DNA of 11,404 bases from an uncultured Prevotella sp. Lineage in GTDB: Bacteria; Bacteroidota; Bacteroidia; Bacteroidales; Bacteroidaceae. A program made the position numbers and the translations under genes. Shown here in pieces: positions 1 to 7,340 of this stretch. Under the pieces are notes generated by a model, which searched no databases, was not told the origin of the DNA, and saw only the letters and a program-made list of their open reading frames with translations. The stretch lies in the NCBI GenBank assembly GCA_900556465.1, contig USPK01000050.1:1-11404 (forward strand), in the 5' to 3' direction. Within the stretch, counting starts at the first letter, position 1. Each line of letters starts with the position of its first letter.

Positions 1-82
1 CCGTTCGGAAAAACGGCGCACCGCGGCAGAAGAAACGGGACAACCGGGGACGGCAATACGCGCCCGGTCGCCGGCACAGGCG

Positions 83-1381
83 TCAGTGACGTTCGTGCGC
101 CTGGGCCTCGGCGTAGAGCCGCTCCACCAGGCGCGCGCCCTCGGCGGGCTCCACGTGGCTCGTGTTGATGGTGAGGTCGAAGTTGCGGGGGTCACCCCAT
201 CGCTGGCCCGTATAGTACTCGTAGTGCTCGGCCCGGGCGCGCCCCACCCGCCGCACTTCGGCGGCCGCGGTGGCCGGCGACACGCCGTACTCCTCCACGG
301 CGCGGCGGCATTTGCTCTCGAAGTCGGCCAGGCAGAACACGCGGATGGTGTTCGGGCGCTGGCGCAGCACGTAGTCGGCCAGACGCCCCACGATGACGCA
401 AGAGCCCTCCGAGGCCAGGCGCTGGACGATGCGGCTCTCGGCAACGAAGAGGGCGTCGTCGGGCGTGAGGCCGTCCTCGGGGCGGTTACCGTGGTTCAAG
501 ATGCTCTTGAGCAGGGACGAGGGGACAAATTGCTCGTTGGCCCGGACGTAGCTCTCGGGCAAGCCGCTCTCCTTCGCGGCGAGGCTGATAAACTGGCGGT
601 CGTAGAGCGGCAGGCCCAGCTTTTCGGCCAAGAGCTGGCCCATCTGGCGGCCGCCGCTCCCGTACTCGCGGGCTATGGTGACAACGGGCGGATAACTCTG
701 CGGCTCGGCAGCGGCCGCCGGGGCGGAGACGCCCAGCCAGCCGTCGAGCACGCGCAAAAGGGGCGTCAGGAAATGGATGATAGGCCCCACGACGATGGCG
801 GCTATGACCGTGCCTTCCCGGACGCCGTCTATGCGCGAGAGGGCCAGCCACGACATGGTGCAGGCCAGGAGGACCAGCGTCACGTCGAAGCCGAGCTTCA
901 CATAACCAAAGTCGAAGCGGAAACGGCGCGAGAGGGCCTTGACAAGATACTCACCCGCCAACATGGCCACACTGGCCTTGACCTCGAGGGCAATACCGAG
1001 CGCCAGAATGACGCAACCCGCAGCGAGCGCGACCAGTTGCCCGGGATACGTCGTCGGTTGCACCCTGTCGAGCATCGCCATGGAACAATCGATGAACGTA
1101 CCGAAACAGAGCGTCACGGGTATTTGGGAGAGATAGGCCCGCAGGTCCGCGCGAAGCTCGGCCCGGGTCATGAGCAGGAGGTCTATGAGCATGAAGAGCA
1201 GGTTGACGATGATGGTCCACTGGCCCATGGTCAGCGGCGTGAAGAAGCTAAGCACGTAGTTCACGCTCGTGATGGGCGACGTGCCGAGCTGGGCGCGTGT
1301 GATGGCGGCTATGCCGACGGTGTTGATGAATATGGATACCAGGAACAGGAGGTATCGGCGGAACAGGGGATTCTTTTTCAT
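83..1381 (-). CDS. Membrane protein fused to a cytidylate kinase-like domain (YczE/YitT-like + Cytidylate_kin2)
   Basis: The predicted product is 432 residues in two parts. Residues about 8-215 hold five or six hydrophobic segments resembling the YczE/YyaS/YitT membrane family, including a GTSPITS stretch at 34-40 after the first segment. Residues about 230-430 resemble the cytidylate kinase-like family: VVTIAREYGSGGRQMG (233-248) is the atypical glycine-rich nucleotide loop of that family, without the usual P-loop lysine, followed by LYDRQFI (259-265) and CVIVGRLADYVL (328-339). The kinase half should face the cytoplasm. Its substrate is unknown; cytidylate kinase activity should not be assumed. 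I chose ATG at 1381 because the 11 extra codons from a TTG at 1414 are polar and the next residues (MKKNPLFRRY) make a normal start for a membrane protein. The gene is divergent from the AraC-type regulator. No clear terminator is visible in the 82 bases after the stop. Domain identity is fairly sure, function is not. Confidence 0.85.
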   Translation of the reverse strand: MKKNPLFRRYLLFLVSIFINTVGIAAITRAQLGTSPITSVNYVLSFFTPLTMGQWTIIVNLLFMLIDLLLMTRAELRADLRAYLSQIPVTLCFGTFIDCSMAMLDRVQPTTYPGQLVALAAGCVILALGIALEVKASVAMLAGEYLVKALSRRFRFDFGYVKLGFDVTLVLLACTMSWLALSRIDGVREGTVIAAIVVGPIIHFLTPLLRVLDGWLGVSAPAAAAEPQSYPPVVTIAREYGSGGRQMGQLLAEKLGLPLYDRQFISLAAKESGLPESYVRANEQFVPSSLLKSILNHGNRPEDGLTPDDALFVAESRIVQRLASEGSCVIVGRLADYVLRQRPNTIRVFCLADFESKCRRAVEEYGVSPATAAAEVRRVGRARAEHYEYYTGQRWGDPRNFDLTINTSHVEPAEGARLVERLYAEAQAHERH

Positions 1382-1460
1382 TTGAAGCGAAGCCTTAGTT
1401 TGTTTTGCCTGCAAAGTTCCGCAGTTTTTTACGGTTTAGACACATTTTTTTGCAAACAGC

Positions 1461-1492
1461 TTTCGTCCATTCCGAAACAGTTCGTATTTTTG
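1461..1492 (+). promoter_or_regulatory. Bacteroidota-type promoter for the AraC-family gene
   Basis: TATTTTTG at 1485-1492 is a perfect match to the Bacteroidota sigma-ABfr -7 consensus TAnnTTTG. TTTC at 1461-1464, 20 bases upstream, is one base from the -33 element TTTG. The predicted transcript would begin near 1499, giving a very short leader before ATG at 1514. I found no equally good element for the divergent gene. The best candidate on the minus strand is GAACTTTG at 1413-1420, with one mismatch and no -33 partner. Confidence 0.55.
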
Positions 1493-1513
1493 ATTTCCCT
1501 AATCGCTTTGCTT

Positions 1514-2389
1514 ATGGACTTATTCCCCCCTTTGCCCTCCGCCGCCGGCGAACCGCGGGACGGCGCGCTGTCGTTCGGCACGGTGAGGCCGGCCGCCGGA
1601 ACGGACGGGCCGCCGGTGCTGGAGCAGGCCTTCTTCCTCGCGGTGGTCACGGGCGGCGGAGCGCGTCTGGCCGAGGGCGGCGCCCCACGCGACCTGCGCC
1701 CGCACGACCTGCTGGTGCTGACGCCGAGCCTGCGGGCGGCGTTCACGGAGACTTCGCCCGACTTTGCCCTTGCGTATCTGCGCATCGCGCCGCCCTATTT
1801 CGACAGTCTGTCGGACGGCGAACCGCTCTACCACCAGTTGGCCGGCTTCGCCGCACACGGGCGGCTGCCGGTGGTCCACTTGGGCGGGGAGGACTTCAAC
1901 CGGATGCGGACGGCGCTGGAGTTGTTCCGCTACGTCCCGGCCAGGCCCCGGGCGCACGAACGGGGCGTGAGGCGCCACTTGTGCAGCGCCTGCCTGCTCA
2001 TGGCTACGGACCTCCTGGCCCAGGCGTCGCGCACGGCCTCGACCTGCGTACGCCGGCCCGACGAGCTCTATCGCCGCTTCCGCCGGCTCTTGGTGAGGCA
2101 CTACCGGAAAGAGCATGCCATCGCCTTTTACGCCGACCGGCTTTGCATTTCCACTACGTACCTGTCGCGTATCGTTAAGCAGACGACGGGGCGGACTGTC
2201 CGCGAACACATGGCCCGACTGCTGACGGCCGAGGCAAGGCGCCTGCTGGACTGCACGGACTGGGAAGTGAAACAGATAGCCCATGAGCTGGGCTTCGCGG
2301 ACGCTTCGGCGTTCGGCAAGTTCTTTCGGAAGGAGACGCACGCTTCGCCCCGGGCGTTTCGCCGTAAACACACCGCGCAGCCGGAGTAG
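1514..2389 (+). CDS. AraC-family transcriptional regulator
   Basis: The predicted product is a 291-residue DNA-binding regulator. The C-terminal region, residues about 185-285, is a typical AraC/XylS double helix-turn-helix: the first helix pair spans about 202-223 (FYADRLCISTTYLSRIVKQ) and the second about 251-272 (VKQIAHELGFADASAFGKFF), followed by the usual SPRAFRR ending. The N-terminal 150 residues look like the cupin-type sensor region common in Bacteroidota AraC proteins (for example LRPHDLLVLTPS at 61-72), so an effector-binding role is inferred. The reading frame is open far upstream, but that part lies opposite the neighbouring gene. ATG at 1514 is chosen because a good promoter (1461-1492) ends about 20 bases before it. 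It is the only plus-strand gene and converges on the TonB receptor gene. It may control the divergent membrane-kinase gene, itself, or the nearby receptor and CMD-cupin genes; the sequence does not decide. Confidence 0.9.
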   Translation: MDLFPPLPSAAGEPRDGALSFGTVRPAAGTDGPPVLEQAFFLAVVTGGGARLAEGGAPRDLRPHDLLVLTPSLRAAFTETSPDFALAYLRIAPPYFDSLSDGEPLYHQLAGFAAHGRLPVVHLGGEDFNRMRTALELFRYVPARPRAHERGVRRHLCSACLLMATDLLAQASRTASTCVRRPDELYRRFRRLLVRHYRKEHAIAFYADRLCISTTYLSRIVKQTTGRTVREHMARLLTAEARRLLDCTDWEVKQIAHELGFADASAFGKFFRKETHASPRAFRRKHTAQPE

Positions 2390-2410
2390 GCGCCGCCGCG
2401 GCGGAACACG

Positions 2411-2444
2411 AAAAAGCCGCCGGCCCCGTCATGGGGTCGGCGGC
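2411..2444 (-). terminator. Rho-independent terminator of the TonB-receptor gene
   Basis: An inverted repeat, GCCGCCGGCCCC (2416-2427) and GGGGTCGGCGGC (2433-2444), forms a 12-bp stem with one G-T pair and a 5-base loop. Read on the minus strand it is followed directly by TTTTT (complement of 2411-2415), so it fits a terminator for the receptor gene whose stop is at 2462. On the plus strand the hairpin follows the AraC gene but has no T-run, so it would at best weakly stop that convergent transcript. Confidence 0.8.
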
Positions 2445-2461
2445 TCGCGTATGTACACAAC

Positions 2462-4369
2462 TCAGAAGCGTAAGGAAACGCCCCCGGTAAACGTGGCCTT
2501 GGGCATCGGGTAGCCGGCCAGCGTCTCGTAGCGCTGTGCCAGCAGGTTCTCGCCCTTGACGAAGAGCGTCACCTGGCGGCAGAGGCGGTAGTCGGCCTGG
2601 GCGTCCCACAAGACGAACGTTTCCCGTTGCGGCGCGCTGCCCACGGCGGTGTAGAGCCCTCGGACGTACTGCACGCCGGTCGAGGCGCGCCAGGCGCCGC
2701 GATGGTAGTCGGCGCCGGCGTATAACTTGTGCTCGGGCGCGCCCAGCACGGGCGTCTCCATGTGTACCCAACTGTAATTGGCGGAAAAGTTCCAGGAGCG
2801 CGATGGCGTATAGGCCACGTTGGCCTCCAGGCCGTAGTTCTCCACAGCCCCGGAGTTGAAGTAACGGCGGGCGGCGGGGTCGACCTCAATAATATTCTCG
2901 CCCTTGATGTAATAGAGATTGAGGCCATAGGTCAAGGCGCCGTCCAGCTGGCGCTGGGAGAAAGAGAGCTCGTAATTCATCAGGCGTTCGGGCCGCAAGT
3001 CGGGGTTCTGCGGGGGAAACATGTACATCTCCCGAATCGTAGGATTGCGGAAACCTTTGCTTACCATCGCCTTCAGCTCCACCTGGCGCGGCAGGTGGAA
3101 GGACAGGCCGCCTTGCGGGATGAACTCGGTGCCGGTGTGCGAATGGTGGTCCACGCGCAAGCCGGCGTCGAGCGTCAGCCAGCGGCCCAGGTGCTGCCGG
3201 TAGTCGGCATATCCGGCCAGCTCGTCCTGCTTTTTCTCCACGCCGGGCAAGCGTTCGCCCGTCGCCAGGACGCGGTTCCACGTTTCCCCGCCGAAGTGCT
3301 GGTAGTCGAAGCCCAGGGTCAGCCGGCCGCCCGCTACGGGCACGAAACTCTGGTAGAGGGAGACGCCCGCCATGTAGTCTTTCGAGTGAAAGAGCGACGT
3401 CTGCGGTTCCTCGCCGGCCTCGTATCCGTCGTTGATCTCGTGTCGGCCCCAGTTGTAGAACAGGCTCACGGCGCCCGAGGTGCGTTCGTAGTGGTTCTCG
3501 AGCATGGCCGACGCCATGCCGCGCGTAATGCGGGAATCGTTGTCATAGAGCGGCGCGTCGACGGGCCCGGGGTTCGAGGCGTTGAAATGGGTCACGTTGA
3601 CATCGCCCCAAAGGCGCCAGCGCGGCGACCAGTCGTAGGCGAGCTTGGCATAACCGCCGTACTGCTCGAAAGCCATGTCGGGGCGATGGCCATCAGAGCG
3701 GCCGTAATTGGCCGTAACGACGCTGCTGAAGCGACCGTGCTTCACACGATTGGCCGCTTCGGCCTGCACCGTGCCATAGGAACCGCCGCTCACGGTCGCA
3801 TCGGTCGAAACGCCGTCGTCAGGCATCCGGCGCGTGACGATATTGATGACGCCCGCCATGGCGTTGGAGCCGTAGAGCACGGAGGCAGGGCCGCGGAGCA
3901 CCTCTACGCGGTCGGCCAACATGGTCTGGTAGGCGTCCGCGATGGGGTGTCCGAAGAGGCCCATGTACTGGGGGTGTCCGTCGATGAGTACGAGCATTTG
4001 CGCGCTCGACGAGAGGCCGCGCAGGCTCATGCCGCCCGCTGCGCCGGTCGATACGCCGTAGCCCATCACGCCGCGGCTGGTGACGAAGAGGCCCGGGACC
4101 TGCTGCGTCAACGTAGGCAGCAACGACGCGTTGTGACTGGCTTCGAGGCGACTGCGACCGACGACGCTCACCGTCATCGGCAGGTCGCGGGCGCTGACCG
4201 CATTGCGCGTGCCGGTGACCACAGCCTCGCCGATTTCATAGCTACTGCCCGTGCGCACGGTGTCGGTCTGGGCGTGGAGAAGGGCCGGCACCGCCGCGAG
4301 GGCGCCGCCCAGCAGAGCCAGGGCAAGCGGCCGGGCGGCAACGGGGCGCGGCACAGGATTCTTTTTCAT
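2462..4369 (-). CDS. TonB-dependent outer-membrane receptor (siderophore/vitamin type)
   Basis: The predicted product is a 635-residue outer-membrane active transporter. Residues 1-33 form a signal peptide (MKKNP, hydrophobic core, then ALLHAQ). A TonB-box-like segment EIGEAVVTGTR lies at 45-55. The plug domain follows to about 180 with classic motifs LVLIDG (127-132), DRVEVLRGPASVLYGSNAMAG (154-174) and VINIVT (175-180). The rest is a beta-barrel rich in alternating aromatic and polar residues, ending in SLRF with the terminal phenylalanine expected for outer-membrane insertion. The length and lack of an N-terminal carboxypeptidase-like domain place it with BtuB/Cir/FepA-like receptors rather than SusC proteins, and no SusD partner is present. 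The ligand (iron complex, haem, cobalamin or other) is not evident. It has its own terminator, and a terminator separates it from the upstream CMD-cupin gene. No clear TAnnTTTG promoter is seen in the 50 bases before its start. Confidence 0.93.
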   Translation of the reverse strand: MKKNPVPRPVAARPLALALLGGALAAVPALLHAQTDTVRTGSSYEIGEAVVTGTRNAVSARDLPMTVSVVGRSRLEASHNASLLPTLTQQVPGLFVTSRGVMGYGVSTGAAGGMSLRGLSSSAQMLVLIDGHPQYMGLFGHPIADAYQTMLADRVEVLRGPASVLYGSNAMAGVINIVTRRMPDDGVSTDATVSGGSYGTVQAEAANRVKHGRFSSVVTANYGRSDGHRPDMAFEQYGGYAKLAYDWSPRWRLWGDVNVTHFNASNPGPVDAPLYDNDSRITRGMASAMLENHYERTSGAVSLFYNWGRHEINDGYEAGEEPQTSLFHSKDYMAGVSLYQSFVPVAGGRLTLGFDYQHFGGETWNRVLATGERLPGVEKKQDELAGYADYRQHLGRWLTLDAGLRVDHHSHTGTEFIPQGGLSFHLPRQVELKAMVSKGFRNPTIREMYMFPPQNPDLRPERLMNYELSFSQRQLDGALTYGLNLYYIKGENIIEVDPAARRYFNSGAVENYGLEANVAYTPSRSWNFSANYSWVHMETPVLGAPEHKLYAGADYHRGAWRASTGVQYVRGLYTAVGSAPQRETFVLWDAQADYRLCRQVTLFVKGENLLAQRYETLAGYPMPKATFTGGVSLRF

Positions 4370-4419
4370 ACGGGGAAAATATGGGATGAAAGGGTTTCGT
4401 TACATTTCGGTAAGGGTTG

Positions 4420-4461
4420 AAAAAAATTGCCTACGACAGTCCACACGATTATCGTAGGCAA
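4420..4461 (-). terminator. Rho-independent terminator of the CMD-cupin gene
   Basis: TTGCCTACGA (4427-4436) and TCGTAGGCAA (4452-4461) are perfect 10-base inverted repeats around a 15-base loop. On the minus strand the stem runs directly into seven T residues (complement of 4420-4426). It sits 35 bases after the stop of the CMD-cupin gene and about 50 bases before the receptor start, so it separates the two transcription units. The long loop could also pair partly with itself (CGATAATCG). Confidence 0.75.
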
Positions 4462-4495
4462 ACGGGATGCGGCTACGGGGCCGCGGCGGCAGCGC

Positions 4496-5725
4496 TTAGC
4501 GCGAGGCCGACGTCGCCTGGCGGTACTGCTCGTCGTCCACGGGCTCGAGCCACGTGTTCTTGTTCGTTTGCGGGTGGCACTCGATGGCGAGGTGCGAGAA
4601 CCAGCTGTCGGGAGCGGCCCCGTGCCAGTGTACCACGTTGGGCTTGATTTCTACCACGTCGCCCGGTTCCAGCCGGCGCGCGGGCTGGCCCTTCTCCTGG
4701 TAGTAACCGACGCCGCCGACAGCAATCAGGATTTGTCCGCCCGTATGACTGTGCCAGTTGTTGCGGCAACCCGGCTCGAAGGTCACGTTGTAGATGGGGC
4801 AGGCCATCTCCTTATCCGTGGCGAGCGGGGCCAGGTACGACTGACCGATGAAATACTGCGCGTTGGCCGGCGGATTAGGCCCGCCGATGGGGAACGGACT
4901 CAGATTTTCCGGCAGGCCGGTCTTCGTCGTGTCGGCCGCTTCGGGCGCAACGGCGTTGAGGCAGGCAATGGCGTTGAGCGTACGGGGATAGCCGATGTAG
5001 GGCAGGAGTTGTGTCGTCACGGCCAGGAGGCGCGCCTTGTCATTGCCCACATTCAAGTTGCCCTGAATATGCCCCTTCACCTGGGGCTCGCAGCCGCCGA
5101 GCGAAATCAAGACGGAGTAGGTCAGGAGCTCGCGCGCCTTCACGTCAAGCCCGGTGCGCGTGTAATAGTCGCCGAAGCAGTTGGCCGACAGATAGTCCTG
5201 GATGTGCTTCTGATTCTCGGGCGCGGTGCGACGCATCTCGTCGATGGACGGGCCGAAGATGCCCTTCTGCGTGGCCAAGCCCTTGTCGAAGCGGGTAGCG
5301 GGCGTCGTGGTGGACTGACTGGCCACGGGCAGCGAGGCCCCTTTCTCCTTCAGAAAGTCATTGGTCAGCGCGATAAAGTCCGTCACCCGCGCCAGGCCGG
5401 CATAGGGCACGCACTGATAGAGCACTTCCTTCAGCTCGACGGGCGTCACGCCGGCTTCCCAGGCCTGCTCCAGCGTGGAGCGGTAAATGGTCTGCGCCTG
5501 ACAGGCTATGTTGGAAGCGAGCGTCACCAAGAGCCGCGTCTTCGTGTCCAGGTTGCCGTATTGCTGCACCTCGTCGAAGGCGAAATTGCGAATAACGGTC
5601 CCCAGGTCGGGATCGTTCCGGAACAAATCTTCGTTCATTTTCATACTTTGAGCTTTAAGAGTTGAGAGCATTCCCGACGCCAACAAGCCCAGCGCCGTAA
5701 GGAATGTGATAAGAATACGTTTCAT
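4496..5725 (-). CDS. Exported protein with two carboxymuconolactone decarboxylase domains and a C-terminal cupin
   Basis: The predicted product has 409 residues. Residues 1-26 form a signal peptide (MKRILITFLTALGLLASGML, then STLKAQ), so it should act in the periplasm or at the envelope. Residues about 35-130 resemble a CMD/AhpD-fold domain with IACQAQTIY and Cys75 and Cys105. Residues about 160-260 are a second and better match, with LGGCEPQVKGHIQGNLNVGN (Cys212, His219) and LLPYIGYPRTLNA. Residues about 305-385 are a cupin with NWHSHTGGQ (His325, His327), where Gln331 replaces the common glutamate ligand, and GDVVEIKPNVVHWHG (His366, His368). ATG at 5725 is chosen over a TTG at 5824 because that TTG lies inside the predicted promoter and the signal peptide begins at 5725. 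CMD-cupin fusions are common in gut Bacteroidota, but their reaction is not established. The protocatechuate-pathway activity of the family name should not be assumed. It follows the kelch gene by 156 bases with its own promoter. Confidence 0.85.
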   Translation of the reverse strand: MKRILITFLTALGLLASGMLSTLKAQSMKMNEDLFRNDPDLGTVIRNFAFDEVQQYGNLDTKTRLLVTLASNIACQAQTIYRSTLEQAWEAGVTPVELKEVLYQCVPYAGLARVTDFIALTNDFLKEKGASLPVASQSTTTPATRFDKGLATQKGIFGPSIDEMRRTAPENQKHIQDYLSANCFGDYYTRTGLDVKARELLTYSVLISLGGCEPQVKGHIQGNLNVGNDKARLLAVTTQLLPYIGYPRTLNAIACLNAVAPEAADTTKTGLPENLSPFPIGGPNPPANAQYFIGQSYLAPLATDKEMACPIYNVTFEPGCRNNWHSHTGGQILIAVGGVGYYQEKGQPARRLEPGDVVEIKPNVVHWHGAAPDSWFSHLAIECHPQTNKNTWLEPVDDEQYRQATSASR

Positions 5726-5821
5726 GGATTTGGGGGATTTATGTGAACAGATGGCCGGACAGGCGGCCGGGCCGGAAAGCGTCTGCGCGCAACGTCCCGC
5801 ACCGGTCTGCTGCCGACGATG

Positions 5822-5852
5822 CAAAATTAAGGCGTTCCGGCGGTAGACGAAA
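5822..5852 (-). promoter_or_regulatory. Bacteroidota-type promoter for the CMD-cupin gene
   Basis: On the minus strand TAATTTTG (complement of 5822-5829) is a perfect match to the -7 consensus TAnnTTTG. TTTC (complement of 5849-5852) lies 19 bases upstream at the -33 position, one base from TTTG. Transcription would start near 5815 and leave a leader of about 90 bases before ATG at 5725. I see no strong hairpin in that leader. The kelch gene ends at 5882 with no terminator between, so read-through is also possible. Confidence 0.6.
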
Positions 5853-5881
5853 GAAACAGATTACGGGCTTTCCTACCTATT

Positions 5882-7111
5882 TTACGGATTCCGCCGGGCA
5901 GCCGGACGGTCGCCGTCCGGACGCGCCGCGGGCGCCCAGTCGCAGCGCCACACCTCGGGGGTGCGGATGCCGGGCTTCAGCTCCCCGTTTATCCAGAAGA
6001 AACGCCGGCCCCTACCCGCCAGGGCAGCGCCCGCACGGGCCGCCCGCTCCACCCGGTCGACGACCGTCCAGCGATTACGCGCCGCGTCGTAGGCCATTAC
6101 GTTCCGGTTGAGCCGATAGGCCGCCGGAGGCTGAGTCATATAGCGCCGGGCAGCCGCCTTGTAGCGCGCCACAGCGGCCGTATCGCCGGCCCTCGCCGCC
6201 GCTGCCGCAGCCGCTTCGCGCCGTAGCGCCGCCAGGAACACCTCCGCGTCCACGCCGCCCAGGCAAAGGGCCGTCGAGTCGTCCACGGCATAGCCCGCGC
6301 CGCCGCCCAGGCTCACGGGACGCCCCGCGGCGTCGAGCGGCTCGGCCACTACGTCCCACCGCCGCGCCGAGGGCACGTAGCGGAGCGAGGAAGTGGACAG
6401 GCTGGCCGGTCGCCCCGGTCCGGCCGCCGCGAAACCGCCGAAGACGTAAAGGCACCACTCGTCGTGCCACCGCAGCCCGACAGCGACGGCCTGCGTCCGG
6501 GGCGCGCCGGGCATGGGCGGCTCGGCCTGCCAACCGGCCGCGGGCGCGTCGAGCGAAAGCGAGTAGACCGCGGCCGACGCCTGGCCGGACTGATTGCCGC
6601 CCGCCACGTAGACGCGACGGCCTACGAGCGCGCCGCACACGTTGTCCATCGGAACAGGCAGGGCGGGTAGCGTGTCGCACCGCAGGCCGGTGCCGCCGGG
6701 CGCGAGGCGTAGCCGCCAGACGGCGGTCACAGGCCCGGCCGCCGTCTGTCCGCCGAGGCACAGCAACCCGTCGGGTAGCGCGACGGCGGCGCCGTAGGCC
6801 GCGGCCCGGGGCAGGCGGCCCACGACGCGCCAGCCCTGGTCCGGGGTGCGCAGCGACAGGGTCAGCACCTCGTCATAAAATGCTTTCTTTCCCCCGTCCG
6901 CCGCCGGGACGTCCGGGAAATTACAGCCGCCGGCCCACCATGCCAGCGTGTCGCTCACGCCGGCATAGGAAGCCGACACGCCCCGGGCGAAGCGGGCGTC
7001 CAGGCCTGTCGGAGCGGCCGGGGCCGCTTGCCACGTCAGTCCGCCCTGTGCCCGGGCCGCGCCGGCGCAAAGGCCGGCGAGCAGCAGCATCGTCATCCAT
7101 GTTTTCCGCAT
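5882..7111 (-). CDS. nanM: Kelch-repeat N-acetylneuraminate mutarotase/epimerase, exported (NanM family)
   Basis: The predicted product has 409 residues. NanM enzymes speed conversion of alpha-Neu5Ac, released by sialidases, to the beta anomer in the periplasm. Residues 1-21 form a signal peptide (MRKTWMTMLLLAGLCAGAARA). The mature part shows kelch blades with paired glycines near 61-62, 120-121, 171-172, 225-226, 269-271 and 285-286, as expected for a six-bladed propeller. Family signatures visible are GGCNFPDVPA followed by GGKKAFYDE (61-81), PMDNVCGALVGRRVYVAGG (154-172), and FFWINGELKPGIRTPEVW (371-388). An alanine- and arginine-rich helical stretch at about 291-325 separates two late blades. 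Relatives seem to have a helical insert here too, but the run of alanines is unusual and may reflect the GC-rich genome. The start at 7111 gives a complete signal peptide. The gene is codirectional with the nan operon but separated by a 272-base gap with a terminator-like hairpin and a tandem repeat, so it may have its own control. Confidence 0.85.
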   Translation of the reverse strand: MRKTWMTMLLLAGLCAGAARAQGGLTWQAAPAAPTGLDARFARGVSASYAGVSDTLAWWAGGCNFPDVPAADGGKKAFYDEVLTLSLRTPDQGWRVVGRLPRAAAYGAAVALPDGLLCLGGQTAAGPVTAVWRLRLAPGGTGLRCDTLPALPVPMDNVCGALVGRRVYVAGGNQSGQASAAVYSLSLDAPAAGWQAEPPMPGAPRTQAVAVGLRWHDEWCLYVFGGFAAAGPGRPASLSTSSLRYVPSARRWDVVAEPLDAAGRPVSLGGGAGYAVDDSTALCLGGVDAEVFLAALRREAAAAAAARAGDTAAVARYKAAARRYMTQPPAAYRLNRNVMAYDAARNRWTVVDRVERAARAGAALAGRGRRFFWINGELKPGIRTPEVWRCDWAPAARPDGDRPAARRNP

Positions 7112-7133
7112 AGTTCTTGTCGTGTTTCAGTTG

Positions 7134-7160
7134 TTTTTCCTTTCCTCTTTTCCTCTCCCC
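7134..7160 (-). other. 27-base homopurine tract in the nanM leader
   Basis: From 7134 to 7160 the plus strand contains only T and C, so the leftward transcript of the nanM-like gene would read only A and G here, about 23-49 bases before its start codon. It includes repeated GGAAA/GAGGA units. It may aid ribosome loading on a leader without a usual Shine-Dalgarno site, or only reflect drift. The role is not determined. Confidence 0.5.
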
Positions 7161-7208
7161 GCCTCCGCTGCGCTTGGTGCCCGTCCGCCCCGGCTACTGA
7201 CGGCAAAC

Positions 7209-7271
7209 ACGGGGCTAAGGCCAATTTTTACGGGAATAGGCCCAGTTTTTACGGGGCTAAGGCCCGTAGAC
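7209..7271. repeat. 21-bp tandem repeat, about 2.7 units, upstream of nanM
   Basis: Units begin at 7209, 7230 and 7251, exactly 21 bases apart. Units 1 and 3 start with the identical 14 bases ACGGGGCTAAGGCC. Unit 2 has the variant ACGGGAATAGGCCC. Units 1 and 2 end in AATTTTT and AGTTTTT; unit 3 diverges after GGCCC. On the minus strand the unit junctions read CCCGTAAAAATTGGCC and CCCGTAAAAACTGGGCC. The 21-base period is two helical turns, so bound proteins would sit on the same DNA face. The repeat also stays open in frame as a 7-residue peptide period on the plus strand, but I see no gene there. Confidence 0.85.
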
Positions 7272-7340
7272 GCGGCCCGCGGCCGGCGCCGTCCGGGACG
7301 TAAGCGCCGCGACCGTCCCGCCGACCGGCCGGAGAAAGCA

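Noticed and set aside
1..82. Possible terminator after the membrane-kinase gene (inverted repeat ACCGGG at 43-48 and CCCGGT at 63-68; CCGTT/AACGG at 1-16)
   Set aside because: Both stems are short. The first is followed only by a broken T-rich stretch on the minus strand and the second is cut by the window edge.
86..1513. Long plus-strand open frame running into the AraC gene
   Set aside because: It is the antisense of the membrane-kinase gene, kept open by high GC at third codon positions. Its translation is low-complexity H/R/G/E-rich text with no domain. The AraC protein begins at 1514.
2729..4420. Large plus-strand ORF opposite the TonB receptor
   Set aside because: Its composition is typical of a GC-rich antisense shadow with no recognisable motifs, while the minus strand encodes a complete TonB receptor.
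4370..4426. Promoter for the TonB receptor (TATTTTCC near its start)
   Set aside because: It has two mismatches to TAnnTTTG and lies too close to the start codon to leave room for a leader.
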